A DNA stretch of 64,000 nucleotides from Lachnospiraceae bacterium UBA3762 (GCA_002371615.1 DFGA01000006.1:62001-126000), one strand, 5' to 3'. Positions 43,440 through 54,165 are shown, numbered from the stretch's first letter. Program-made: numbers and translations. The notes: generated by a model from the letters alone, not told the origin.

Positions 43440-44840
43440 CTAGTTTTCTCCGGCATGTTTCCTGCCAAGTTCTGATGTTATCTCTTCCATCTTCTTCTCA
43501 TCAAGTATAAACTTCTTCTTAAAGTAGAAAAGTGCTATGAACAGCCCGATAACCGGGATCACTGTCATAGTCATCCGAAGTCCCAGACGCGAAGCACTGT
43601 CTGTCTGCAAGGAAAAATCTATGCTCTTTTCAGCCTCGGTTATCTCTTCGCTCTTAAGGTTATTGACCGACAGACAAACCGATGCGGCAAACGCGGCAAT
43701 TCCGGATGCAAGCTTAACGACAAAAGTCTGCATTGAAAAGATAACCGACTCATCTCTCCTGTTGTTTACCAGCTCACCGTAATCAACGCTGTTCGCAAGA
43801 AATACAGTGGCAAGTACCGACAGAATACCATTTGCGGAGAATATGAAGAACGCCGGTATAAACAGCACGAAAACCTGCTTCATAGATGTGAATGTTATGG
43901 CAAGCAGTGACGCATAACCGGCAATGGCGCTGCCCAGCGCAACATAGAATATCCTGATATTTTCCGTTACTTTACGAAGGAGCGGATAGAAGAGCATCAT
44001 CGCCACGATCTGTATACCTCCACCGAATATGTTGAAGTAAGTGTAACTCTGATACCATGCCGTTCCTCCAAAATCATACTTAAAGAAATATATTACCAGA
44101 TTGGAGGTTATGTATATTGAACAGTTAATAAGGACAATAGCTATTACCGCTGCCATTGCCTGATCGTTTTTAACAAGAGCCGAAAACATCTCGCCTACCG
44201 TTGCCGCCTTCATGTCAACCGTCGATTTTTCTCTGACATTAACGCATGTTATAGTGATAAATACAATAAACAGGACAGCTACTATAAGTGTAAACAACAT
44301 AAATCCCGTTCTCTCATCGGAGCCCCCGAGCCAGTGAACCGCCATCATCGTAACAACCGTCACTATCGCGGAACCGACACCGGCACAGCTTCTTCCGAGT
44401 GCACTTAAGTTTTCCCTTTCCTTGCCCGAGCTTGTAAAAGCGGGAATCATCGACCAGTAGGGGATATCCATCATCGTGTAAGTAACTCCCCACAGAATAT
44501 ATGTGATCGCCGCATATGCTACCAATCCCCCGCCGTCAAGCGCCGGAGGTGCCGCAAACATAGCAAACAGGACCACAGCATTTGTCAAGGTCCCTATCAT
44601 AAGCCATGGTCTGAATTTGCCCCATTTTGTTTTTGTTTTGGCAACAACGATACCCATGATCGGATCATTAAAAGCGTCAAATACCCTTGCAGCCAACAAA
44701 ATGACGCCCATGGCAATAGCCGATACTCCAAGCACATCCTGATAGTAATACAGAATATAGCTGGCAGACAGCATATATACCATATCCTTTCCCACAGCCC
44801 CGAGCCCATATGATATCTTCTCCTTAAGTGTAAGTTTCAT
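43440..44840 (-). CDS. GPH-family sugar:cation symporter (MelB-like)
   Basis: A 466-residue twelve-helix transporter of the glycoside-pentoside-hexuronide family. Characteristic are the start KEKISYGLGAVGKDMVYML, the first-loop motif RVFDAFNDPIMGIVVAKTKT (with the Asp/Asn cation-site region) and KWGKFRPWLMIG, followed by YTMMDIPYWSMIPAF and the second-half NSVDYGELVNNRRDES. The neighbouring alpha-galactosidase points to melibiose or another alpha-galactoside as substrate, moved with Na+ or H+ (inference). The ATG follows GGAGG by about six bases. A regulator for the pair is not seen nearby. Confidence 0.92.
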   Translation of the reverse strand: MKLTLKEKISYGLGAVGKDMVYMLSASYILYYYQDVLGVSAIAMGVILLAARVFDAFNDPIMGIVVAKTKTKWGKFRPWLMIGTLTNAVVLFAMFAAPPALDGGGLVAYAAITYILWGVTYTMMDIPYWSMIPAFTSSGKERENLSALGRSCAGVGSAIVTVVTMMAVHWLGGSDERTGFMLFTLIVAVLFIVFITITCVNVREKSTVDMKAATVGEMFSALVKNDQAMAAVIAIVLINCSIYITSNLVIYFFKYDFGGTAWYQSYTYFNIFGGGIQIVAMMLFYPLLRKVTENIRIFYVALGSAIAGYASLLAITFTSMKQVFVLFIPAFFIFSANGILSVLATVFLANSVDYGELVNNRRDESVIFSMQTFVVKLASGIAAFAASVCLSVNNLKSEEITEAEKSIDFSLQTDSASRLGLRMTMTVIPVIGLFIALFYFKKKFILDEKKMEEITSELGRKHAGEN

Positions 44841-44857
44841 AGTAACCTCCGTTGTAT

Positions 44858-44894
44858 AAAAATCAATGCCCGATAAGATTATATCCTATCGGGC
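44858..44894 (-). terminator. Hairpin after gltD, probable weak terminator
   Basis: GCCCGATA and TATCGGGC (8-base arms, 11-base loop) form a hairpin at 44868-44894. In the minus-strand direction it is followed by ATTGATTTTTA, so the T-run is displaced by five bases. It lies between gltD and the symporter gene and probably ends the nitrogen transcript. The loop also contains TATAAT, without a matching -35. Confidence 0.5.
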
Positions 44895-44934
44895 TGATAA
44901 ATGCATTATATTCGCTACCGTTTTGAGGGAGTAT

Positions 44935-46467
44935 TTAATCCCTGAGATTGGTATATCCCATAAGCGACTCGTCCACGGCGGCCGCTGCGGCTCTTCCTTC
45001 CGCTATGGCTCTCACGACAAGAGACTGTCCTATATGCATGTCTCCTGCGGTGAACACTTTTTCACGGCTTGTCTCATATCCTGCGGTATCCGTCATAAAA
45101 CTGTCAACAGTTGTAGCTACATTACCTCTTGTTGTCACATCAACCTTAAAGGCGTCCGTAACGTACTCCTCACTTCCTAAAAAGCCGGCAGCAATGAGCA
45201 CAAGGTCGGCCGGAATGATCTTCTCGCTGCCTTCTATAGGCTCAAACGAAACCCTTCCGTTTTCATCCGTCTTCTTCGTAAGCCTGACCGTTCTGACTCC
45301 TGTGAGAGTACCGCCATCGTCTCTTATGAATTCGGATACGGTTGTAGAGTATATTCTCGGGTCTTTTCCAAACAGAGCGATAGCCTCCTCCTGGCCGTAG
45401 TCCGTTTTTAAAACCTTCGGCCATTCGGGCCATGGATTGGAAGCGGCCCGCTCTTCAGGTGCCGGTGGCATCATCTCAAGTTGTGTAACGCTTGAAGCCC
45501 GAAGCCTTATACTTGTTCCGACACAATCATTTCCCGTATCTCCGCCACCGATAACTATAACGTTTTTACCTGCAAGACTTCCGAAGGAAAAATCATTTGC
45601 GGCAATTACCTTCTCATAGTCATAATCATTATCCATGATCCTCTTGCTTACTTCCCGTAAGAATTCCACCGCAAACATTATGCCGCCTCCTTCTCTTCCG
45701 GCAGCCGCGATATCACGTGGTTTTGAAGCTCCGCAGCAAAGGACCACTCTGTCGTATTTCTCGCACAATTCATCAGCAGAATAATTGTCGCCGACATTTG
45801 CATTGCATATGAAGGTAATTCCACTTGCTTTCATAACTTCGATCCTTCGGTCGACTATCCTCTTGTCAAGCTTCATATTAGGTATACCGTAGCGAAGAAG
45901 TCCTCCCGGCCTGTCAAACCTTTCATACACAGTGACTTTATGACCGCGCATATTAAGAAGCTGAGCACACGCAAGCCCCGAAGGTCCGCTTCCGACAACA
46001 GCCACACTTTTGCCGCTTCTTACCTTCGGTTCGCTATCGTCAACAAGGCCATGGGAGAATGCGTATTCTATAATGTCCCTCTCGTTGTCCTTAGTGGTAA
46101 CACTCTCTTTGACATGCCCGCATGTACACGCTGCCTCACAAAGAGCCGGACATACCCGTGCGGTAAACTCCGGAAAACTGTGTGTCTTGGAAAGTCTTAA
46201 GTATGCCTGCTCATAATTACCCCTGTACACGAGTTCGTTCGTTTCGGGTACAAGATTATGAAGCGGACAGCCGGACATCATGCCCGATATCATTACACCC
46301 GCCTGGCAAAAAGGCACACCGCATTCCATGCACCTTGCCGCCTGCTGCATTCTTTCCTCTTTTGTCAGCATCACATGAAACTCATCAAAATTCTTTATTC
46401 TCTCTTCGGGAGGTATACAAGTGTTTTCACGCCTGTCATATTGTTCAAAGCCGCCTGTTTTACCCAT
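44935..46467 (-). CDS. gltD: Glutamate synthase small (beta) subunit
   Basis: A 510-residue NAD(P)H-dependent flavoprotein that feeds electrons to GltB. Cysteine clusters (CMECGVPFCQAGV, SGCPLHN, CPALCEAACTCG) lie at about residues 41-115. The two dinucleotide-binding motifs follow: SVAVVGSGPSGLACAQLLN (FAD, near 150) and NVIVIGGGDTGNDCVGTSIR (NADPH, near 290). The C-terminus has GDMHIGQSLVVRAIAEGRAA. Full length. One base separates it from gltB. It appears to be the last gene of the nitrogen island. Confidence 0.96.
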   Translation of the reverse strand: MGKTGGFEQYDRRENTCIPPEERIKNFDEFHVMLTKEERMQQAARCMECGVPFCQAGVMISGMMSGCPLHNLVPETNELVYRGNYEQAYLRLSKTHSFPEFTARVCPALCEAACTCGHVKESVTTKDNERDIIEYAFSHGLVDDSEPKVRSGKSVAVVGSGPSGLACAQLLNMRGHKVTVYERFDRPGGLLRYGIPNMKLDKRIVDRRIEVMKASGITFICNANVGDNYSADELCEKYDRVVLCCGASKPRDIAAAGREGGGIMFAVEFLREVSKRIMDNDYDYEKVIAANDFSFGSLAGKNVIVIGGGDTGNDCVGTSIRLRASSVTQLEMMPPAPEERAASNPWPEWPKVLKTDYGQEEAIALFGKDPRIYSTTVSEFIRDDGGTLTGVRTVRLTKKTDENGRVSFEPIEGSEKIIPADLVLIAAGFLGSEEYVTDAFKVDVTTRGNVATTVDSFMTDTAGYETSREKVFTAGDMHIGQSLVVRAIAEGRAAAAAVDESLMGYTNLRD

Positions 46468-46468
46468 A

Positions 46469-49400
46469 TCATCGCCTCCTTACATCTTCCGAAGAGATTA
46501 TCTTTTTGTACTCTTCCGGTATAATCTTTTTAAATTTCGGCAGCAATCCTTCAAAATCATCAAGTATTGCTTTGGCCTTCTTCGAACCCGTGTATTTTAG
46601 ATGATTTTGAAGAAGCGTTTTGATAACACACCTGTCACCTTCACTTTCGACATTTTCCATAAGAACAAGCTCTTTGTTAAGATTCCTGTACAGAGTATTA
46701 TGCTCATCAAGTACATAGGCAACACCGCCGCTCATACCTGCGGCGAAGTTTTTGCCGACACTGCCGAGAATAAGCGCAACACCGCCTGTCATATATTCGC
46801 ATCCGTGTTCTCCGACACCCTCCACAACACTCTTTGCTCCGGAATTACGCACACAGAATCTCTCTCCCGCAAGCCCTGCAATATATGCTTCACCGCTTGT
46901 CGCGCCGTACAGGGCAACATTCCCGATTATTATGTTGTTCTCCGCGTCGTATGCCGCATCTTCGGGTGCCTTTACGATAAGTTTTCCACCCGACAGACCT
47001 TTTCCGAAATAATCGTTTGCTTCTCCCGTAAGTTCAATAGTCTCACCTCTCGGGATAAAAGCTCCGAAACTCTGGCCGCCGGCTCCGTGACATATGATCC
47101 TGACAGAATCCTCGGGCAGTCCTTCGTGATGTAACCTTGTAATATAAGCTCCTATCATCGTTCCAAACGTTCTGTCGGTATTTCTTACTTCACATGTAAC
47201 CTCTGATTTTTCGCCGTTCTCAATAGCTTTCCTGATCCCACACCTTCCCGAGAGAATTCCGTAATCTCTCCTCTTATTCAGTTCAAAATCATATGATTTC
47301 TTTTTATCGTATCCGGCCGCAAGCGGAAGTACATCCGGCAAAATCCTTGAAGTGTCTATATTGGATGCGGCTTCCCGTACCGTATCCTTTACGTGAAGCA
47401 GGTCATATCTTCCTACAAGTTCATCAACACTCCTGACACCGAGCTTTGCCATATATCCCCGAAGCTCTTCAGCTATAAACATCATAAAGCGCTCGACATA
47501 TTCGGGTTTTCCGGCAAAGTTTTTGCGAAGATCCGGGTTCTGGGTTGCTATTCCCATCGGGCATGTGTCAAGGTTGCAGACTCTCATCATAACACAGCCG
47601 AGAGTTACCAAAGGTGCCGTCGCAAATCCGAACTCCTCCGCTCCGAGAATTGCCGCAATGGCAACATCCCTGCCGCTCATGAGTTTACCGTCACATTCAA
47701 CCACCACCATGTCCCGCAAGCCATTCATTGTGAGAGTCTGATGGGCTTCAGCCACACCGAGCTCCCACGGAAGTCCTGCATTGTGTATAGAGCTTATGGG
47801 GGCAGCACCGGTTCCCCCGTCATATCCCGATATAAGAACAACCTGGGCTCCGGCTTTGGCAACGCCTGCTGCTATAGTTCCGACCCCTGCTTCGGACACA
47901 AGCTTAACCGATATACGGGCTTTATCGTTTGCACATTTAAGATCATATATAAGCTGGGCCAGATCCTCAATTGAATAAATATCATGATGCGGCGGCGGGG
48001 ATATAAGGCTCACTCCCGGTGTCGAATGTCTCGTCTTGGCGATCCACGGATAGACCTTCTTGCCGGGAAGGTGTCCTCCCTCACCGGGTTTTGCTCCCTG
48101 TGCCATTTTGATCTGTATCTCTTTTGCACTTATGAGATAGCGTGATGTAACTCCGAATCTTCCGGACGCAACCTGTTTAATTGCGGAGCTCCTGTCTTTT
48201 TTGCTTCCTGCACTCTCAAGCCTCTCATCGCTTTCACCGCCTTCTCCGCTGTTTGATTTTCCGCCCAGGCGGTTCATGGCTACTGCAAGTGCCTCATGGG
48301 CTTCTTCTGATATCGAACCGTATGACATTGCTCCGGTCTTGAAACGCTTTACTATTCTCTCGGCGCTTTCCACTTCGGAAATATCCAGCGGATCTTTGGC
48401 ATAGTTAAAATCAAGCACGCTCCTGATACTGCCGCTTTCTTCCTTATCGACCATTGACGTATACTTAAGGAATTTGCCGTAATCATTCTCACGTGTTGCC
48501 GCCTGAAGCATATGTATCGTCTCAGGATTGTATCTGTGATGTTCCCCTCCCGAGCGTGATTTATGCATTCCGACGGAGTCCGGCGACAGATCAACGCTAA
48601 GACCTAACGGATCAAAAGCTTTTGAGTGCTGTCTGTCCGTGGCTTTTGCTATATCTTCAAGGGTTATTCCGCCTATCCTTGAAACGGTCTTTGTAAAGTA
48701 TTTGTCAATAACGGGCTGTGAAATACCTATTGCTTCAAATATCCGGCTTCCCTGATATGACTGGATCGTTGAAATGCCCATTTTGGAAGCTATCTTAACT
48801 ATTCCGTCAAGTACAGCTCTGTCATAATCGGAAGCTGCCGCGTAATAATCCTTATCAAGAATACCGTCATCTATGAGTTCCCTGATAGTTGCATGAGCAA
48901 CGTACGGATTGACCGCACACGCACCGAAGCCCAGCAGCGTTGCAAAATGGTGAACATCTCTTGGCTCTCCGGTTTCGAGAATGAGTGACATGGCCATACA
49001 TTTTTTCGTGTTTACAAGATAATTATGAACAGCCGAAACACACAGGAGGGAAGGAAGTGCCACATGGTTTTCATCCACACCGCGGTCCGAGAGTATCAGG
49101 ATGTTTGCTCCACTCCTGTATGCCCTGTCAACATCCATGAACAGATTATCGAGTGCTCTCTCAAGCGGAGTCCCCTTATAGTAGAGCGTTGATACCCTGC
49201 CCACACTGAACCCTTTCCTGCTCAGGTGTGTAATCTTCATCAGATCCAGGTCTGATAATATCGGATTGTTGATCTTCAGAACATTGCAATTGGAAGCATC
49301 CTCAGATAAAAGATTACCATGTCTGCCCGCATATACGCATGTTGCGGTAACAATACGCTCTCTTGCTGCATCTATAGGCGGATTGGTTACCTGTGCGAAC

Positions 49401-50932
49401 AACTGCTTGAAATAGTCAAAAAGCGGTCTGTACTTTTTGGATAAAACGGCAAGCGGCGTATCAACCCCCATAGCTCCTATCTGTTCACTGCCTGAAAGCG
49501 CCATCGAGTAGATCCTCTCCCGGCACTCTTCATATGTGTATCCGAATGATTTTTGAAGTCTGGCAAGCTCCACTCCCGAAATATCAGGCACAGATTCATT
49601 CGGAACCTTCAGATCAGCAAGCATTACAAGATTCTGGTCAAGCCACTCTCCATACGGGGCACGTCTCGAATATCTGTCCTTGATCTCTCTGTCGGTATAT
49701 ATTTTTTTCGTCTTGGTATCGGCAAGCAGTATCTTACCCGGATGAAGACTGCCTTTTTTTAATATATGTGACTCATCAACCGGCAACACCCCTGCTTCCG
49801 ATGACAATATCAGCCTTCCGTCATCGCTGATCAGGTATCTTGACGGGCGGAGACCGTTTCTGTCCAGAATCGCTGCCATGATGTCGCCGTCTGAGAACAT
49901 TATGGATGCAGGTCCATCCCATGGTTCCATCATTGTTGCATAATACTGGTAGAAATCCCTCTCTTCCATTGACAGTGTATCGTTGTTCTCCCAAGGCTCG
50001 GGAACCAGGATCATAGAAGCAAGTGCCGGATCCATCCCGCTCATGATCATAAATTCCATTGCGTTATCAAGCATCGCTGAATCACTGCCTTCGGTATTTA
50101 TAACAGGCATGATCTTGCTCATATCCTCATCGCTAAAGCACCCCGAGCGTATTGTCTCTTCTCTTGCGAGCATCTTGTCAGCGTTTCCTCGGATCGTGTT
50201 AATTTCACCGTTATGTACGATAAACCTGTTGGGATGGGCGCGAAGCCAGCTCGGTGCAGTGTTCGTTGAAAATCTTGAATGTACCATTGCAATAGCCGAA
50301 CTGAATTTGTCATCCTGAAGATCCTCAAAATACGTCCGAAGCTGTCCCACAAGAAACATTCCTTTATAAACGATCGTTCTGCACGACAATGAAGCCACAT
50401 ACGTACCTTCATTCGAATGTTCAAACACACGCCTTATAACATAGAGTTTTCTGTCAAACTCAAGGTCGCTTTTCATTCCCGGATCTCTTGCCACAAATCC
50501 CTGCCAGATGGAAGGAGCGCTTGATCTGGCACGCTCTCCGAGCACGCCGTTATCAACAGGCACCTGTCTCCATCCGAGAAAATCAAGGCCTTCCTTGTTC
50601 GTGATCACCTCAAACATCTTCATCGCCTGACACCTTGCAAGCTCGCTTTGGCAGAAGAAGAACATACCAACCCCGTATGACCTCTCATCCCCAAGACTTA
50701 TACCGCACTTTTTGCACTCTCTGACTAAAAGGTCGTGAGGGATCTGTGTAAGGATCCCCACGCCGTCACCTGTTTCTCCCTTTGCATCCTTTCCGGCTCT
50801 GTGCTCAAGTTTTTCGACTATCGAAAGTGCATCGCTTATAAGCGAATGGCTCTTTATTCCGTTAATATTGATTATCGCTCCGACACCGCAATTGTCGTGT
50901 TCAAATTCCTTCTCATACAATGTTCTCATCAT
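46469..50932 (-). CDS. gltB: Glutamate synthase large (alpha) subunit
   Basis: A 1487-residue enzyme that transfers the amide of glutamine to 2-oxoglutarate. A short propeptide precedes EHDNCGVGAI, where Cys becomes the N-terminal nucleophile of the class II amidotransferase after cleavage. The GATase domain runs to about 430; a central domain and the FMN/synthase domain (about 800-1190; KMAQGAKPGEGGHLPGKKV in 890-920) follow, with the 3Fe-4S motif CVMMRVCNLDTCPMGIATQ, and the C-terminal beta-helix GXGXG domain (GAGGQSFGAF, VGEHGCEYMTGG). GAGGTGAC precedes the ATG. It lies 39 bases after pyrG, without visible promoter, and so may be co-transcribed from upstream. Confidence 0.97.
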   Translation of the reverse strand: MMRTLYEKEFEHDNCGVGAIININGIKSHSLISDALSIVEKLEHRAGKDAKGETGDGVGILTQIPHDLLVRECKKCGISLGDERSYGVGMFFFCQSELARCQAMKMFEVITNKEGLDFLGWRQVPVDNGVLGERARSSAPSIWQGFVARDPGMKSDLEFDRKLYVIRRVFEHSNEGTYVASLSCRTIVYKGMFLVGQLRTYFEDLQDDKFSSAIAMVHSRFSTNTAPSWLRAHPNRFIVHNGEINTIRGNADKMLAREETIRSGCFSDEDMSKIMPVINTEGSDSAMLDNAMEFMIMSGMDPALASMILVPEPWENNDTLSMEERDFYQYYATMMEPWDGPASIMFSDGDIMAAILDRNGLRPSRYLISDDGRLILSSEAGVLPVDESHILKKGSLHPGKILLADTKTKKIYTDREIKDRYSRRAPYGEWLDQNLVMLADLKVPNESVPDISGVELARLQKSFGYTYEECRERIYSMALSGSEQIGAMGVDTPLAVLSKKYRPLFDYFKQLFAQVTNPPIDAARERIVTATCVYAGRHGNLLSEDASNCNVLKINNPILSDLDLMKITHLSRKGFSVGRVSTLYYKGTPLERALDNLFMDVDRAYRSGANILILSDRGVDENHVALPSLLCVSAVHNYLVNTKKCMAMSLILETGEPRDVHHFATLLGFGACAVNPYVAHATIRELIDDGILDKDYYAAASDYDRAVLDGIVKIASKMGISTIQSYQGSRIFEAIGISQPVIDKYFTKTVSRIGGITLEDIAKATDRQHSKAFDPLGLSVDLSPDSVGMHKSRSGGEHHRYNPETIHMLQAATRENDYGKFLKYTSMVDKEESGSIRSVLDFNYAKDPLDISEVESAERIVKRFKTGAMSYGSISEEAHEALAVAMNRLGGKSNSGEGGESDERLESAGSKKDRSSAIKQVASGRFGVTSRYLISAKEIQIKMAQGAKPGEGGHLPGKKVYPWIAKTRHSTPGVSLISPPPHHDIYSIEDLAQLIYDLKCANDKARISVKLVSEAGVGTIAAGVAKAGAQVVLISGYDGGTGAAPISSIHNAGLPWELGVAEAHQTLTMNGLRDMVVVECDGKLMSGRDVAIAAILGAEEFGFATAPLVTLGCVMMRVCNLDTCPMGIATQNPDLRKNFAGKPEYVERFMMFIAEELRGYMAKLGVRSVDELVGRYDLLHVKDTVREAASNIDTSRILPDVLPLAAGYDKKKSYDFELNKRRDYGILSGRCGIRKAIENGEKSEVTCEVRNTDRTFGTMIGAYITRLHHEGLPEDSVRIICHGAGGQSFGAFIPRGETIELTGEANDYFGKGLSGGKLIVKAPEDAAYDAENNIIIGNVALYGATSGEAYIAGLAGERFCVRNSGAKSVVEGVGEHGCEYMTGGVALILGSVGKNFAAGMSGGVAYVLDEHNTLYRNLNKELVLMENVESEGDRCVIKTLLQNHLKYTGSKKAKAILDDFEGLLPKFKKIIPEEYKKIISSEDVRRR

Positions 50933-50971
50933 GTCACCTCATTCTATCTTTTGATCTGCAACATCTCATAC

Positions 50972-52573
50972 TTAAGCCCGATTCTTCAAGGCGGCCTTAA
51001 CAAGCCCTGTAAACAGAGGATGCGGCATATCCGGTCTGGACTTAAACTCCGGATGTGCCTGCGTTGCAACAAAAAACGGATGGTCAGTCAGTTCAACCAT
51101 CTCTACTATTCTTCCGTCAGGTGATAAACCTGATATCATCATTTTATTCCCGGTCAGAATATCCCTGTATTCGTTATTCACTTCATATCTGTGGCGATGA
51201 CGCTCACTTATATGTTCGGTTCCGTACAGTTCATATGCCTTGGACCCCTTTGCAAGCGTACAGGGATATGCCCCAAGCCGCAGCGTCCCTCCGATATCTT
51301 CAAGTTTCTCCTTGTCAGGCATAATGTGTATCACAGGATTGGGAGTACCGGCGCAAAACTCGGCAGAATCGGCATCTTTAATACCGCATACGTTCCTTGC
51401 AAACTCTATGATCGCAAGCTGCATTCCGAGACATATACCGAGGAATGGAATATTGTTTTGTCTCGCATGCTTTATTGCACTTATCTTCCCCTTTATTCCC
51501 CTTCCGCCGAATCCTCCGGGTACAAGAACGGCATCAGCACCGGAGAGTATCTGCTTCACGTTTTCATCCGTAATGCTCTCCGAATCCGTCCATCTGATGT
51601 TAACTTCCGCCCTGTTTGCTATACCCGCATGACGGAGAGCTTCCGCAACGCTAAGATACGCGTCGTGAAGAGAAACGTATTTGCCGACTATGGCAACCGT
51701 GACTTTACAAAGCGGATGCCTCTGATCGTCAACAAGCTTTCTCCACGCCATAAGATCCGGCTCCGGGCAGGGCAGAGCCAGCCGTGAGCACACAGCTGAT
51801 GCAAGGTTTTCATCTTCAAGCAGTAGAGGTACTTCATACAGCGAAGCCGCGTCAAGGTTCTGTAGAACGTTGTCTTTGGAGACGTTACAGAATAACGCGA
51901 TCTTCTCACGAAGATTATCCTCCAGAGGATAATCCGACCTGCACACAATTATGTCAGGCCACAGTCCCATGCTCTGCATCGACCTTACACTCATCTGTGT
52001 CGGCTTGGTCTTGAGCTCGCCCGAAGCCTTCAAATATGGAATGAGAGTAACATGTATGATAACGGAATTGTCTCTTCCGATATCAACCCTAAACTGCCTT
52101 ATGGCTTCAAGAAACGGCTGGCTTTCTATATCCCCGACGGTTCCGCCGATCTCAATGATCGAGATTGTTTCCTCATCGGGTGATTTTGCCTTGTAAAACC
52201 GTTCCTTTATTTCATTTGTAATATGCGGGATCACCTGTACGGTTCCTCCGCCGTAATCACCGTGACGTTCCTTGTTGAGAACGCTCTGGTATATCTTGCC
52301 GGTCGTCACGTTTGAATTACGATCCAGGGATTCGTTTATGAACCTCTCGTAGTGGCCGAGATCAAGATCCGTTTCCGTCCCGTCATCGGTAACAAATACT
52401 TCGCCGTGCTGTATCGGATTCATGGTGCCCGGATCGACGTTTATATAAGGATCGAACTTCTGCATCGTAACGTGAAAACCTCTGGCCTTAAGAAGCCTTC
52501 CGAGTGATGCCGCCGTGATACCTTTTCCGAGTCCCGATACAACTCCTCCCGTAACAAATACATACTTGACCAT
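50972..52573 (-). CDS. pyrG: CTP synthase
   Basis: A 533-residue enzyme that makes CTP from UTP, ATP and glutamine. The synthetase half (about 1-266) begins KYVFVTGGVVSGLGKGITAA with the P-loop and has the MNPIQHGEVFVTDDGTETDL region. The C-terminal class I amidotransferase has PGGFGGRGI, the nucleophile in FLGICLGMQ and the His/Glu pair in QAHPEFKSRP. Length is normal. Eight bases separate it from asnB upstream, so the pair is co-translated. CTP-synthase genes of some Firmicutes carry a G-run attenuator before the gene; the eight-base gap here leaves no room for one. Confidence 0.97.
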   Translation of the reverse strand: MVKYVFVTGGVVSGLGKGITAASLGRLLKARGFHVTMQKFDPYINVDPGTMNPIQHGEVFVTDDGTETDLDLGHYERFINESLDRNSNVTTGKIYQSVLNKERHGDYGGGTVQVIPHITNEIKERFYKAKSPDEETISIIEIGGTVGDIESQPFLEAIRQFRVDIGRDNSVIIHVTLIPYLKASGELKTKPTQMSVRSMQSMGLWPDIIVCRSDYPLEDNLREKIALFCNVSKDNVLQNLDAASLYEVPLLLEDENLASAVCSRLALPCPEPDLMAWRKLVDDQRHPLCKVTVAIVGKYVSLHDAYLSVAEALRHAGIANRAEVNIRWTDSESITDENVKQILSGADAVLVPGGFGGRGIKGKISAIKHARQNNIPFLGICLGMQLAIIEFARNVCGIKDADSAEFCAGTPNPVIHIMPDKEKLEDIGGTLRLGAYPCTLAKGSKAYELYGTEHISERHRHRYEVNNEYRDILTGNKMMISGLSPDGRIVEMVELTDHPFFVATQAHPEFKSRPDMPHPLFTGLVKAALKNRA

Positions 52574-52581
52574 ACCCTCAC

Positions 52582-54165
52582 CTACTTTCCGGAATCGCCA
52601 TAGTTTGACAGGACTCTTGCTGAAGGGTCGTTAACATCGCATCCTTCCCATTCTTTGTTCGGCATCCAGAAATCCCTGATCATTTCAGCCTGCCCGGGAT
52701 AGTATTCCTCGAACAGCTCACGATACAAAAGCGACTCTTTGGTAAAAGGTTTTGCATGATCGTATTTGGCACATAAGTCTTCAAATTCTTCATCTGTATA
52801 TTTTGCTTCGGCATACTCTTTCAGATGATCTACCATCGAGTGTCCTACGGCATCCGAAAATGCGGCTTTCTCACGCATCAGTATCTCTTCCGGAAGGTAA
52901 TCTCCGGTAAACGCGTGTCGAAGCAGGTATTTTCCTTTGTTGTATCTGTTGAGCTTCATTTCGGGATCTATGCTCATGACATAACGGACAAAATCAAGAT
53001 CGCCGAAGGGTACTCTTGCTTCAAGGGAGTTGACGGAAATACACCTGTCGGCACGAAGCACATCGTACATATACAGTTCACTTACTCTCTTAACAGCTTC
53101 TGCCTGGAATGCCGCCGCGTCCGGAGCAAAATCGGTGTATTTGTATCCGAACAGCTCGTCGGATATCTCTCCCGTAAGTATTACCCTTACATCGGTCTGC
53201 TCATGTATCGCCTTGCAGCACAGATACATTCCTATCGAAGCCCTTATTGTCGTGATATCGTAAGTTGCCAAAAGCTTAACTACGTCCGGAAGCGCATTAA
53301 TGACATCTTCTTTCGTTATTATTACTTCGGTATGGTCCGAGTGAATGTAATCAGCAACCTGTTTCGCATATTTAAGATCTATGGCATCGGTACTCATACC
53401 GATCGCAAATGTTTTAATAGGTTTACATAATATTTTCGACGACACCGCACATACAAGCGAGGAATCAAGGCCTCCTGACAGAAGGAACCCTACCGGCGCA
53501 TCCGCATCAAGGCGCTTTCTGATCCCTTCCACAAGCTTGTCATGAATGTTACGGCATACGGTTTCGATATCATCCTTCACGTATTCCTTAACTTCGGTAA
53601 TGTCGCAGTATCTGATAAAATGTCCGTTTCTGTAATAATGTCCCGGCGGAAACGGTGTAATCTTCCCGACCAGTCCTTCAAGGTTTTTGGCTTCCGAGGC
53701 AAATGTGATATCTCCTGCTTTTGTATACCCGTAGAACAAAGGTCTTATGCCGATGGGATCTCTTGCCGCAATTAGTGATTTTTCCCTTCCGTCGTATATG
53801 ATGCACGCAAACTCCGCATCAAGCTTTTTGAACATTTCGCATCCGTATATTTCATACATCGGAAGCAGGATCTCGCAGTCGCTGTCGCTCTTGAACTTAT
53901 AGTTGTATTTGTCCATAAGCTCCTGCCTGATCTTTCGGAATCCATACAGTTCTCCGTTGCATACAACAAAATTTCCTCCGAGTTCAAAAGGCTGCATTCC
54001 TTCTTCACTAAGCCCCATTATCGACAGCCTTTGAAATCCCAGTGTTGCACCATCAAGTTCCGTTATCCTCTCCATATCGGGGCCCCTTGAAACCGTCCTT
54101 TGAAGGTACGGTTTCAAGTCGTCCCCGCTTAGGCTACCGCCTTCAATTCCCATAACTACGCACAT
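52582..54165 (-). CDS. asnB: Asparagine synthetase (glutamine-hydrolysing)
   Basis: A 527-residue enzyme that makes asparagine from aspartate, ATP and glutamine. It starts MCVVMG, so Cys2 is exposed as the class II amidotransferase nucleophile after removal of Met; this fixes the start. The GATase domain (about 1-190) has VVCNGELYGFR and SDCEILLPMYE. The synthetase domain has the PP-loop FLLSGGLDSSLVCAV near 228 and ARVPFGDLDFVRYVM. The length fits bacterial AsnB of the E. coli type. GAGAGGAAGAG precedes the ATG. Two hairpins lie in the 111-base spacer after amt, so expression may be partly separated from amt. Confidence 0.96.
   Translation of the reverse strand: MCVVMGIEGGSLSGDDLKPYLQRTVSRGPDMERITELDGATLGFQRLSIMGLSEEGMQPFELGGNFVVCNGELYGFRKIRQELMDKYNYKFKSDSDCEILLPMYEIYGCEMFKKLDAEFACIIYDGREKSLIAARDPIGIRPLFYGYTKAGDITFASEAKNLEGLVGKITPFPPGHYYRNGHFIRYCDITEVKEYVKDDIETVCRNIHDKLVEGIRKRLDADAPVGFLLSGGLDSSLVCAVSSKILCKPIKTFAIGMSTDAIDLKYAKQVADYIHSDHTEVIITKEDVINALPDVVKLLATYDITTIRASIGMYLCCKAIHEQTDVRVILTGEISDELFGYKYTDFAPDAAAFQAEAVKRVSELYMYDVLRADRCISVNSLEARVPFGDLDFVRYVMSIDPEMKLNRYNKGKYLLRHAFTGDYLPEEILMREKAAFSDAVGHSMVDHLKEYAEAKYTDEEFEDLCAKYDHAKPFTKESLLYRELFEEYYPGQAEMIRDFWMPNKEWEGCDVNDPSARVLSNYGDSGK

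Noticed and set aside
44868..44894. Riboswitch or internal promoter in the hairpin before the symporter gene
   Set aside because: A single simple stem without conserved riboswitch features; the TATAAT in its loop lacks a -35 at usable spacing.
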